From JBLNBU01 sp050260215 (lineage in GTDB: Bacteria > Pseudomonadota > Alphaproteobacteria > Rhodospirillales > Magnetospirillaceae): DNA of 32,353 nt. A model generated the notes under the pieces. That model was not told where the DNA came from and did no database searches. It saw nothing but the letters and a program-made list of their open reading frames with translations. Location of the stretch: the NCBI GenBank assembly GCA_050260215.1, contig JBLNBU010000161.1, forward strand, positions 1-32,353. Reading direction: 5' to 3'. The translations under genes were made by a program, and so were the position numbers. Shown here piece by piece: positions 8,213 to 15,769 of this stretch (its first letter is position 1; each line of letters starts with the position of its first letter).

Positions 8213-9366
8213 GCGCTGCCCCCCGACGGACGCGCCCGTTCGCCGAAATGGGAATAGACCAGCCGACGCCGGGCGGTCTCCTGGTCGATGGCGGGGGCAT
8301 CGAGGCACACCAGCGGCCGCCCGGCCGCCGGCCCGCCGATGCGGCGCTGAAGGTCCGCCAGCAGTGCCGCCAGCGACGCCATGTCGAGGATGTCCGGCCC
8401 TGACAGCCGCCCGCCGCGCGACAACCCGTCGGCGACGCGCTGGGCCAGTGCCTGGCCGGACAGGCCGCCGGCGCATTGCGCCATGGCGGCCACGGTGTCG
8501 ACCACATGCGGGCGCGGCGCATTGGTCAAGGCCGCATCGTAGACGGACAGGGCCACGGCCGGTTCCCCCACCCTTTGCCGCAGCCGGGCGGCGAAGTGGG
8601 TCAATGCGGCGAAGGCTCCCTCGGCGTCCCCGGGCTGGACGCCGTACAGCTTCGCCAGGTCGATGCCGTGGGACTGCAGGCCCTGCAGGTTCTCGTGCAG
8701 TTGCTTCTCGAGTCCTTCGCGCATGGCGTCGGCCTTGGCCAGCGTGGTCTGCTCGGCATGGACGCGGAAATAGCAGGTGGGTTCGAGGACGTAGACGGCC
8801 TGGGTGTGCTCGAAGATGCGCAGCCACATGTCGGTGTCGACGGTATAGGGCTTGTCGACGCTGTAGCCCCCTACCCTTTCCAGGATCTCGCGCCGGTACA
8901 TGAAACCGGCGCAGCCGCCGACGATAGTGGCCAGCAGCAGCCGGCGGTACTGCAGGTCGTTGTGGGCGACCAGCTCGGTCACCCGGTCCTCTGCGTCGAT
9001 GGTGTAGAACGGCGAATAGGCGAAGCCCGCCTCGGGGTACTTGGCCAGGGCGCCGACGAAGGCCGAGAGGAACCACGGCGGGTGGATGTTGTCGGACGAC
9101 ACCCAGGTCAGCAGATCGCCGTGGGCGTATTCGGCGAAGGCGCGGTTGAGGGTGGCGGGAACGCCCCGGTTCTCCTGGTGGATCACCCGCACGCGGGGAT
9201 CTTCGATGCCGTCCAGATAGGCACCGGTGCCGTCGGTCGACCCGTCGTCGATGATGACGAACTCGAACTCGCCCAGGTCCTGGGCCAGGATCGACTGGAC
9301 CGCACGCTCCACATAGCGTTCCTGGTTATAGGTGGGCATCACCACGCTGACCCGGGCAGCGGCCAT
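8209..9366 (-). CDS. Family 2 (GT-A) glycosyltransferase
   Basis: A 385-residue protein whose first 120 residues are a classic GT2 domain: VSVVMPTYNQERYVERAV at 6-23, VIIDDGSTDGTG at 37-48 and a metal-binding-type SDN at 91-93 in place of the common D-x-D. The remaining 260 residues include an acidic/aromatic insert and a helical C-terminal extension of unknown role. The ATG at 9366 is preferred over an in-frame start 24 bases earlier because AAGAGG lies about ten bases upstream of it and it begins one base after the methyltransferase stop. It should transfer a sugar from a nucleotide donor in the cytoplasm, as part of the operon that also carries two CgeB-like transferases; the linkage made is unknown. 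Confidence 0.88.
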   Translation of the reverse strand: MAAARVSVVMPTYNQERYVERAVQSILAQDLGEFEFVIIDDGSTDGTGAYLDGIEDPRVRVIHQENRGVPATLNRAFAEYAHGDLLTWVSSDNIHPPWFLSAFVGALAKYPEAGFAYSPFYTIDAEDRVTELVAHNDLQYRRLLLATIVGGCAGFMYRREILERVGGYSVDKPYTVDTDMWLRIFEHTQAVYVLEPTCYFRVHAEQTTLAKADAMREGLEKQLHENLQGLQSHGIDLAKLYGVQPGDAEGAFAALTHFAARLRQRVGEPAVALSVYDAALTNAPRPHVVDTVAAMAQCAGGLSGQALAQRVADGLSRGGRLSGPDILDMASLAALLADLQRRIGGPAAGRPLVCLDAPAIDQETARRRLVYSHFGERARPSGGSA

Positions 9367-9367
9367 G

Positions 9368-9946
9368 TCAGTCGAGCCTCTTGATCGCATCCATCAGCTG
9401 GATGTCGGGATGGACGTCGATGTCGGTATGGCGGCGCACGTCGCTCATGCGGTAGTCGCGGACGATCACCTTGTAGCCCATGGCTTCCAGTTCCTCGACC
9501 TCCCACCCGCAGCGGTGGGTCTGGAACTCATGGCCCCCGTGTCCCCAGATGTCGAGGTTCTGGGGCACGTAGCCGCGCGGCGTCTCGATGATGACGGCGA
9601 CGCGGGCGATCTCCTCGGCCATGGCGATCAGCTTCAATGAATCGGCCTTGTCCAGGTGCTCGACCACGTCGAGCAGCAGCACCAGGTCGAACGAGCGCGG
9701 CAGGAACAGCTCGCCGATGCGCATGGCGTCGGCATTGACCACGGCAAAGGGGACGGACGCCTCGATGCGTTCCAGGTAGGGGCGATAGATGTCGACGCCG
9801 ACCCGGACCTCGGCGTCGATGTACTGCGACTTGAACGACAGCCCGCAGGCCACGTCCAGCACCGAACGGACGCGCCCCGTGGGGTACAGGCCGTGGGCGG
9901 TGAAGATGGTCTGGATGGAATTGCGGACCCAGTCTTCCTTCGGCAC
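9368..9946 (-). CDS. Small class I SAM-dependent methyltransferase
   Basis: A 192-residue methyltransferase. Motif I is SVLDVACGLSFKSQYI at about residues 28-43 (D-x-A-C-G), strand 2 ends in GVDIY, and LLLDVVEHLDKADS provides motif IV/V as in Methyltransf_11-like enzymes. ETPRGYVPQN and a GGHEFQTHRCGW segment follow, the latter resembling the substrate region of glycan methyltransferases in other clusters. The start is a GTG preceded by a very strong GGGGGAGGA ribosome-binding site that lies inside the last codons of the radical SAM gene; the upstream stop is one base away. Probably modifies the glycan or its precursor. Substrate not visible. Confidence 0.83.
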   Translation of the reverse strand: MPKEDWVRNSIQTIFTAHGLYPTGRVRSVLDVACGLSFKSQYIDAEVRVGVDIYRPYLERIEASVPFAVVNADAMRIGELFLPRSFDLVLLLDVVEHLDKADSLKLIAMAEEIARVAVIIETPRGYVPQNLDIWGHGGHEFQTHRCGWEVEELEAMGYKVIVRDYRMSDVRRHTDIDVHPDIQLMDAIKRLD

Positions 9947-9947
9947 T

Positions 9948-11585
9948 TCAGTCCTCCCCCTGCAATGACCCCGGCCCCGTCCGTACTCCCGTCCGCTTCG
10001 CGACGACGTCGTCGAGGGCGGCCTCGCACAGGGCCAGCAGGTCGGGGCGCTCGACCAGCCGGGCCACCGCCATCAGCCCGGTCAGGGTCACCACCCGCTT
10101 GTGGACCCACTTGCCTTCCCAGCCCATCCGCCGGCACAGCTCGGCCAGTTCGGCATCGGCGGCGTCGACGTAGCGGTTGGCGACGCGGGCGATCAGCGGA
10201 TCGGACGGAATGAAGTAGTCGGCGATGGCTTCGGCCCGTCCGGTGCGGGGATGGGTCCAGCTCAGCGCGGCCTGTTCGTAGAGCCCCTGGTCGAACACCG
10301 GCGCTCCGGGCATGGCCAGCATCTGGCCGTTGATGGAGATGTCGCAGCCGCGGCGGACGTAGTGCAGCGCGGTGACGATGGTCTCGGTCAGCTCGTCGAC
10401 GGTGCTTTCGGGAATGCCGACGATCAGCTGGACCTTGGCGGCGATGCCCGCGTCGAGGATGGCATCGATGACCATGCGGCAGTCGGCGACGCTGACGCCG
10501 ACCTTGTTGACCGACGGCATGCCGAGCAGCCGGTCGCAGAAGGTTTCCACGCCGATGCCGATGCTGACGAAGCCGGCCTGCCGCATCAGTTGCAGCAGGT
10601 CGCGGTTGGGCCGGCGATTTCCGTCGCCACGCAGCACGAAGTCCAGCGCACGGGCCTGGCAGCCGAACTGCAGGTCGCCAGGAAGCTCGCCCTTGCCCTT
10701 CAGGTCGATGATGGTCCGGCAGAACTCGGTCAGACGGTCGATGCCGAACTTGTTGCCGATGGGAAAGTCGTCGTCGCTGAACAGGACGCCGCGCGCGCCG
10801 TAGGTGTCGACAGCATGCCGCACCAGGTCGACCACCTGGGGGGCGGTAAGCGCAATGATGGGCAGGGGCCCGTCCTGGGACTGGGGCAGGAAAGCCTGCG
10901 AGCTGCAGAAGCCGCAACGGCGCGGGCAATGGCTGCTGGTGTACAGCCGCAGGTTCTCGATGACGTAGCGGGCCGCCCCCAGCTCGATGTCGGCCATGCG
11001 CCGGCGCACCATGGCCCAGTAGCGATCATACGGGATGACCACCTGGCGGAAATGGTCGTGGAACAGACCGGAGAATTCGGCCGCGGTCAGCGCCGGGGCG
11101 GGCGAAAACACCTCGGCGCCGCCGTCGTCGCGCCAGGCCACGCCGTCCAGCCCGCGGCACAGGTCAGCCACGGTGGCCGCACCGGCGTCGCGGCGGCGAC
11201 AGAACTCGGTCAGCGTCTTCTCGGCAAAGCCCAGGAAGCAGACCTCGATCCCCACATCCAGCCATTGGCGCCAGTTGAGCGCCGCCTCCTGGCCGCCGGC
11301 GATGAAGACGGTGGGATTGGCCCCCTGCTCCGCCGCGGCCCGGAACCGCCACAGCAGGTCCAGCTCCTCGAGCATGTGGGGATGGGAGACGGAGAAGCCG
11401 ATGATGTCGTAGGCACCCTCGGCCGCGCGAGTCAGCCATTGGTCAGGCGCATCGAGCTCGCGGTCGAGCAGGTCGACCTCCACGCCGCGGCCTTTCACCC
11501 AGGCGGCCAGCTGGTACAGCCCCAGCGACGGCTCGGCATTGAAGCCGACCGACACCTTTCCGCTGACCAGGAGCAAGCGCGCCAT
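9948..11585 (-). CDS. B12-binding-type radical SAM enzyme
   Basis: A 545-residue protein with two recognisable parts. Residues 1-130 resemble a cobalamin-binding Rossmann domain (LLLVSGKVSVGFNAEPSLGL, then DIIGFSVSHPH and VFIAGGQEA), but the D-x-H-x-x-G lower-ligand motif is absent, so any cobalamin would bind without a histidine ligand. The radical SAM core follows with SSHCPRRCGFCSS: C220, C224 and C227 form the C-x3-C-x2-C motif for the 4Fe-4S cluster. Such enzymes commonly methylate unactivated carbons or rearrange substrates. It is the first gene of the twelve-gene sugar run, with a good GGAGG ribosome-binding site five bases before ATG. A role in C-methylation or remodelling of the surface sugar is inferred from context only. 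Confidence 0.88.
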   Translation of the reverse strand: MARLLLVSGKVSVGFNAEPSLGLYQLAAWVKGRGVEVDLLDRELDAPDQWLTRAAEGAYDIIGFSVSHPHMLEELDLLWRFRAAAEQGANPTVFIAGGQEAALNWRQWLDVGIEVCFLGFAEKTLTEFCRRRDAGAATVADLCRGLDGVAWRDDGGAEVFSPAPALTAAEFSGLFHDHFRQVVIPYDRYWAMVRRRMADIELGAARYVIENLRLYTSSHCPRRCGFCSSQAFLPQSQDGPLPIIALTAPQVVDLVRHAVDTYGARGVLFSDDDFPIGNKFGIDRLTEFCRTIIDLKGKGELPGDLQFGCQARALDFVLRGDGNRRPNRDLLQLMRQAGFVSIGIGVETFCDRLLGMPSVNKVGVSVADCRMVIDAILDAGIAAKVQLIVGIPESTVDELTETIVTALHYVRRGCDISINGQMLAMPGAPVFDQGLYEQAALSWTHPRTGRAEAIADYFIPSDPLIARVANRYVDAADAELAELCRRMGWEGKWVHKRVVTLTGLMAVARLVERPDLLALCEAALDDVVAKRTGVRTGPGSLQGED

Positions 11586-11623
11586 CCGTGCCTCCGCTGA
11601 CGAATGTCCTGTTTGGCACGAAA

Positions 11624-11635
11624 GGCGTTAACGCC
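11624..11635. promoter_or_regulatory. Perfect palindrome in the divergent intergenic region
   Basis: GGCGTTAACGCC is a perfect 12-base palindrome in the 114-base gap between the divergent radical SAM and epimerase genes, 39 bases from the first and 65 from the second. Its central position makes it a candidate operator controlling both transcription units. No regulator family can be assigned, and no convincing -10/-35 pair was found around it. Confidence 0.35.
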
Positions 11636-11699
11636 GGATTTACCCTCCTTGGCCGAAACTTGCCCGAGAAGATCCGTGCGCCAGCGGGAGGAAAAGCTC

Positions 11700-12614
11700 G
11701 TGAACATTCTCGTCACCGGCGCATTGGGAACGCTGGGTCAGGTCCTGGTCGACATCCTGCGGGCCAGGGGGCACCGGGTTCACCTGCTGGACCTGCAGCA
11801 TCACCACGACCCCGACTACAGCCGCTGCGACATCGCCAGCGTGCACCAGCTGCAGCGCGTGTTCGACAGCCACGACTTCGACCTCGTCTACAACCTGGCC
11901 GCCGAATTCGGGCGCTGGAACGGTGAGGACTATTACGACAAGGTGTGGATGACCAACGTCATCGGCCTGAAGAACATCTTGCGCATCCAGGAGCGCAAGA
12001 AGTTCAGGCTGGTCCATTTCAGCTCGTCCGAGGTCTACGGCGACTGGTCCGAGACCATGTCCGAAGACGTCATGGACAAGCACGAGATCCGCCAGCTCAA
12101 CGACTACGCCATCAGCAAGTGGGTCGGCGAGATGCAGTGCATGAACTCGGCGGCAATGTTCGGCACCCAGTCGGTGCGGGTCAGGCTGTTCAACATCTAC
12201 GGCCCAGGCGAGCTCTACAGCCCCTATCGCAGCGCCATCTGCAAGTTCGCCTACCACGCGCTGCGGCGCATTCCCTATACCGTCTACCTCAACCACCACC
12301 GCACGTCGCTGTTCGTCACCGACGCGTGCACGACTCTGGCCAACATCTGCGAAAACTTCACCGCGGGCGAGGTCTACAACATCGGCGGGACCGAGTACCA
12401 CGACATGAAGGCGGTCTCGGACATGATCCTGCGCCTGGCCGGCCGCGACGACGACTTCGTCACCTACCAGGAAAGCGAGGCTTTCACCACCAGGGACAAG
12501 ATCGTCGATATCGCCAAGGCGACGCGCGACCTAGGGCACCGCTCCACTGTCGGCCTCGAAGAAGGGCTCAAGCGGACAGTCGACTGGATGCAGTCCGTAT
12601 ACGGCAAGGCGTGA
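11700..12614 (+). CDS. NAD-dependent sugar epimerase/dehydratase (extended SDR)
   Basis: A 304-residue extended short-chain dehydrogenase. The cofactor-binding motif TGALGTLG is at residues 6-13 (T-G-x-x-G-x-x-G), the catalytic Ser lies in FSSSEVYGD around 107-115, and the Tyr/Lys pair is in DYAISK (Y136, K140). Enzymes of this type epimerise, dehydrate or oxidise the hexose of a nucleotide sugar using bound NAD. An ATG-like start 96 bases upstream would add an unrelated tail, so the GTG at 11700 is chosen: it is preceded by GGGAGGAAA at ideal spacing and begins directly with the Rossmann strand NILVTG. It is transcribed away from the glycan operon and towards flaF. It could supply the 4-keto sugar consumed by the DegT aminotransferases, which is inference. 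Confidence 0.9.
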   Translation: MNILVTGALGTLGQVLVDILRARGHRVHLLDLQHHHDPDYSRCDIASVHQLQRVFDSHDFDLVYNLAAEFGRWNGEDYYDKVWMTNVIGLKNILRIQERKKFRLVHFSSSEVYGDWSETMSEDVMDKHEIRQLNDYAISKWVGEMQCMNSAAMFGTQSVRVRLFNIYGPGELYSPYRSAICKFAYHALRRIPYTVYLNHHRTSLFVTDACTTLANICENFTAGEVYNIGGTEYHDMKAVSDMILRLAGRDDDFVTYQESEAFTTRDKIVDIAKATRDLGHRSTVGLEEGLKRTVDWMQSVYGKA

Positions 12615-12789
12615 TCGCGCACCTCCAATTCAATTGACATCCGCCACGGGCTGCGTTCTGCTGGTTAAACGACTTTTAAGAGGTTTCGGCGGATTCTGCG
12701 GACACTGACGCACCGCCGGCCCCCGGATGGGCGGAAAAGCCCGCCCCCCTTTGCCGCGTTTAGTCCAATTTGTATCGGAGTCCGAGACC

Positions 12790-13137
12790 ATGACCGACGC
12801 GCTGGACCTGAGCCTTCCCGAAGCCGAAGCGCACAGCCTGACCGAAGTCGGCGTCCTGCTCGATCAGGCGCGCCAGAACCGCAATGCCGGCGCCATCGCC
12901 TCGGCGCTGGACCGCAACCTGCAGGTCTGGACGGCGATGAAGACCGTGGCCCTGCGCCAGGACGTCATGATCCCCGACCTGGTCCGCGCCAACCTGATCC
13001 GCCTGGCCGAATTCGTCGCCGCCACCACCATGAAGGACGGTGTCAACATCAGCGACGAAACCATCAACACGCTGATCAACATCAACTTCCAGATCTCGGA
13101 AGGCCTGCTCGAAGGCCAGCGCGCCCGCCAGGGCTGA
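12790..13137 (+). CDS. flaF: FlaF-like flagellin-synthesis regulator
   Basis: A 115-residue, mostly helical acidic protein. The segments IASALDRNLQVWTAMK, LIRLAEFVAATTMK and INTLININFQISEGL follow the pattern of alphaproteobacterial FlaF proteins (A-L-x-x-N-x-x-x-W-T in the middle, L-I-x-x-N-x-x-I-x-x-G-L at the end), and the length matches the family's roughly 115-120 residues. FlaF promotes flagellin production or secretion, usually opposed by FlbT, which is not in this window. The ATG at 12790 has GGAG nine bases upstream; the longer in-frame start has none. The 175 bases before it contain a TTGACA at 12634 but no good -10. A strong terminator follows. The family call is from pattern recognition, not alignment. 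Confidence 0.68.
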   Translation: MTDALDLSLPEAEAHSLTEVGVLLDQARQNRNAGAIASALDRNLQVWTAMKTVALRQDVMIPDLVRANLIRLAEFVAATTMKDGVNISDETINTLININFQISEGLLEGQRARQG

Positions 13138-13161
13138 TCATTCCCTGACATCTGCCGCATC

Positions 13162-13195
13162 GGGCGGTGCTCCGGACCGGAGCACCGCCCTTTTG
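13162..13195 (+). terminator. Rho-independent terminator after flaF
   Basis: A perfect 12-base-pair GC-rich stem (GGGCGGTGCTCC with GGAGCACCGCCC), a five-base loop GGACC and a TTTT run starting at 13191. It lies 24 bases after the flaF stop and just before the end of the convergent protease gene; the T-run is only on the flaF side, so it terminates the plus-strand transcript. Confidence 0.93.
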
Positions 13196-13200
13196 CGTTC

Positions 13201-15291
13201 TCAGGCGATCACCACGTCCGACGCATGCACGTTGGCGTGGTTGGAGAAGGTGGCCAGGACGGTGTAGCCCGCCCCCTTGCCGTTGGCGTCGTAGTAGAGC
13301 GTCCCGGTCGAGTCCAGCACCAGGCTGGCATGGCCGGCGGCGAACTCGCTGCTGGTGGCGTTGGTGCCGTCGAACGCCGTGGCGATCTGGCTGAAGTTCA
13401 CCCCGTTTACCGCAGTCCCCTGCGCCAGGGCGAAGGCGACATGGTCGACACTGATCTTGTCGGTGCCGGGGGTGAAGTCGGTGATGGTGTCGGCCACCAC
13501 CGTGCCCTTGGCGACGTTGGTGGCGACGAAGGTGCCGTCACCGGGCGCCACGTAGCGGAAGGTATCGGCCCCGCCGCCGCCGGTCAGTTGGTCGTTGCCG
13601 GCCAGCCCGGTCAGCACGTTGTTGGCGCCGTTGCCGATCAGGGTGTTGTGCCAGGTCGACCCGGTCGCGTTGATGGCGTTCGAGCCGGTGAGCGTGATGT
13701 TCTCGACGAACTGCGGCAGGGTGTAGCTGATCGAGCTTTGCACCGTGTCGACGCCTTCGTTGGAGTACTCGACCACCTTGTCGCCGGGCGAATCGACGAT
13801 GTAGGTGTCCCAGCCCAGCTTGCCGACCATGGTGACGTCGCCGCCGGCGCCCGACAGGGTGTCGTTGCCGTCGGTGCCGTAGACGGTGGTGGCGACCGGC
13901 GTCGGGGTCGGCGCCGGCGCGGTCGAGCCGGTGCCCGACCAGTCGGTGGTCAGCTGGATGTCGGACGCCGTCAGCGCCGCCGTGCCCAGATGGGCCATCA
14001 GGTGGGCGCCGCCGGTGTTGCCCGTGTCCTCCCAATACAGGTTGCCGGCCCCGTCGAAGACGAAGCTGGGATGGCCGCTGGCATAGTTGCCGTTGTCGAA
14101 GGTGCCGGCCAGCTTGACGAAGTCGGCGGCAGGCAGGGCGCCGGCCGCGATGTGGAAGGCGTTGGCGTCGAAGGCCAGCTTGTCGGTGCCGCTGGTAAAG
14201 TCGGTGATGGTGTCGCCACCTTCCGAGACGGCGCGGAAGCCGAAGGTGTCGGCCCCGGCCCCACCGGTCACCACGTCCGCCCCCGCCCCGCCGATCAGCA
14301 GGTTGCCCGCCGCGTTGCCGGTGATGGTGTCGTTGCCCGACCCGCCGACGGCGTTCTCGATCACCGTGCCATAGGCGATGGCGACGTTGTTGTGGGCCGC
14401 GCCCGAGCCGTAGGGGCCGATGTCGCTGAAGTGGCCCTCGTTCAGGTCGATGCGGGCCGCCAGGGTCTGGTTGGCCGCCGACAGGGTGTCGTTGCCGCCG
14501 CCGTCCCAGATGGTCTCGACCGTGGGGCCGCTTGCCGAAACCTGCCAGGTGTCGTTGCCGGCGTGGGCGGCCTTGTTGGCGCCGTACAGGTACTGGACGG
14601 TGGCGACGTCGTAGAGCTGCGGGGTGCAGGGCTCGCAGTTGGGCGTCGACGGTGCCGTGTTGTAGGCCATCACCGTGTACTGGTGGGTGTTCTCGGTCCC
14701 CGACAGGGTCGGGCCCGAGGTATCGAACGAGTGCTTCAGCCCCAGCGCATGGCCGATCTCGTGGATCATGGTCGCCTTGCCGACGCTGCCGTCGTCAAAG
14801 GTCAGCCCGATCCTGCCGTTGATGTAGACGTCGGCATGGGTGGTCTTGTAGCCCGAATCGGCGCCGGTGGTGCCGCTCCAGGTGGTCCAGCCGGTTGTCC
14901 CGCCGGTGCCGAGGTCGGCGTTGCCCAGCGCGATCTGGCCCCCGCTGGCCACCTCCTTGAAGGTGACGTTGCAGGCAGCCGCCCATTTGGCGAAGCAGTC
15001 GCGCACCGCCACCTTTTCGGCGTCGGTGAACACCGAGAAGCCCGACTGGCTGCTCGAGGTCATGAAGCTGTAGGTGACGCTGACCGCGGTGCCGTGCGGG
15101 CTGTCGGCGTTCCAGCGCCAGTCGCTGGGATAAAGCAGCGCCGACACGTAATAGGGGGTGGCGGTGTCGAAGGCGCTGCCGGCGGCCAGCGGGCCGGGGT
15201 CGGTCGAGAAGGCCGCACCCATGGCGGCGGAATCGTCGTCGACCTGGACCGTATCGTGGCCCGAATGAAGGTGCAGAGTGCGAGGAGCCAA
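13201..15291 (-). CDS. RTX metalloprotease, serralysin-like (M10), with duplicated C-terminal module
   Basis: A roughly 696-residue secreted protease. The metzincin zinc site HEIGHALGLKH is at about residues 177-187 and the Met-turn TVMAYN follows about 20 residues later. Downstream are RTX calcium-binding nonapeptides of the GGxGxD type (GGSGNDTI, GGAGADVV, GGGGADTF). There is no N-terminal signal peptide; these proteins leave by type I secretion using a C-terminal signal, but no transporter genes are nearby. The C-terminal module (ITDFTxGTDK ... ending A-S-D-I/V) occurs twice, once mid-protein and once at the end. The start is uncertain: a TTG preceded by GGGAGA at six bases is preferred; a GTG at 15348 in the same frame lacks a ribosome-binding site. 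It is convergent to flaF and separated from it by a terminator. Confidence 0.9.
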   Translation of the reverse strand: MAPRTLHLHSGHDTVQVDDDSAAMGAAFSTDPGPLAAGSAFDTATPYYVSALLYPSDWRWNADSPHGTAVSVTYSFMTSSSQSGFSVFTDAEKVAVRDCFAKWAAACNVTFKEVASGGQIALGNADLGTGGTTGWTTWSGTTGADSGYKTTHADVYINGRIGLTFDDGSVGKATMIHEIGHALGLKHSFDTSGPTLSGTENTHQYTVMAYNTAPSTPNCEPCTPQLYDVATVQYLYGANKAAHAGNDTWQVSASGPTVETIWDGGGNDTLSAANQTLAARIDLNEGHFSDIGPYGSGAAHNNVAIAYGTVIENAVGGSGNDTITGNAAGNLLIGGAGADVVTGGAGADTFGFRAVSEGGDTITDFTSGTDKLAFDANAFHIAAGALPAADFVKLAGTFDNGNYASGHPSFVFDGAGNLYWEDTGNTGGAHLMAHLGTAALTASDIQLTTDWSGTGSTAPAPTPTPVATTVYGTDGNDTLSGAGGDVTMVGKLGWDTYIVDSPGDKVVEYSNEGVDTVQSSISYTLPQFVENITLTGSNAINATGSTWHNTLIGNGANNVLTGLAGNDQLTGGGGADTFRYVAPGDGTFVATNVAKGTVVADTITDFTPGTDKISVDHVAFALAQGTAVNGVNFSQIATAFDGTNATSSEFAAGHASLVLDSTGTLYYDANGKGAGYTVLATFSNHANVHASDVVIA

Positions 15292-15344
15292 GGGTCGTCT
15301 CCCTTTCACGTCGATGGTTTGTGTCAACCCGTCGAACGGTAGGG

Positions 15345-15363
15345 GCACCGTTTGAATCGGTGC
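15345..15363. promoter_or_regulatory. Inverted repeat upstream of the RTX protease
   Basis: GCACCG and CGGTGC flank a seven-base AT-rich spacer (TTTGAAT). It lies 54 bases before the preferred protease start and in the divergent gap to the small Cys-rich gene. It could be an operator for either direction; there is no T-run, so a terminator is unlikely. Confidence 0.3.
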
Positions 15364-15457
15364 TTAACCCGCATGGGGCAAGGAAGGGGACGAACGGTGG
15401 CAAAAATCGGCCGGGGCGGCTATGGTCTGCCCCTTGGCCCACTGGGAGAGCACGGTG

Positions 15458-15724
15458 ATGGAAGAGCGCGAGATGTACGACGAGATCAATGCCCTGATCG
15501 GGGCGGTCGCCAAGGCGCTCGACATCAGCGAGATCGAGGTGGTCACCGCCATCGAGCAGGGGCGCTTGGCCATGGAGCTGAAGACCGACGCCAACGGCCT
15601 GAACTATGTGGACGTCGCCTGCGACGGCCGCTCGGCGCAGATCTACCACGGGGCCATCTACCGCCAGCACGACCATGCCGACGAGGACGAAGGGTGCGGC
15701 GGCGGCTGTTCCTGCGGCCACTGA
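15458..15724 (+). CDS. Small hypothetical protein with Cys/His-rich acidic tail
   Basis: An 88-residue protein I do not recognise. Residues 1-45 are helical and amphipathic (YDEINALIGAVAKALDIS, then IEVVTAIEQGR), followed by a short beta-rich stretch (LNYVDVACDGRSAQIYHG). The end, from about residue 69, is HDHADEDEGCGGGCSCGH, with three Cys, three His and five acidic residues, a likely metal-binding tail. GGGAG nine bases before the ATG supports translation, and codon use is like that of its neighbours. A CCCTCC/GGAGGG hairpin without a T-run lies immediately after the stop (15725-15742). It is divergent from the RTX protease; no functional link is visible. Function unknown. Confidence 0.72.
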   Translation: MEEREMYDEINALIGAVAKALDISEIEVVTAIEQGRLAMELKTDANGLNYVDVACDGRSAQIYHGAIYRQHDHADEDEGCGGGCSCGH

Positions 15725-15769
15725 CCCTCCACCTCGGGAGGGGGTGAAACCCGGCGCCGCCGTCGCAAT

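Noticed and set aside
11651..11665. TGGCCGAAACTTGC, resembling a sigma-54 promoter before the epimerase
   Set aside because: GG and GC are nine bases apart instead of the required ten, and the -24 element is poor.
12634..12662. TTGACA before flaF as a promoter
   Set aside because: The -35 is perfect but the hexamer 17 bases on is TCTGCT, and no neighbour spacing gives a good -10; kept only as a possibility.
15322..15327. TTGACA (minus strand) before the RTX protease as a -35 box
   Set aside because: No -10-like hexamer lies 16-18 bases downstream; the expected position is the ribosome-binding site.
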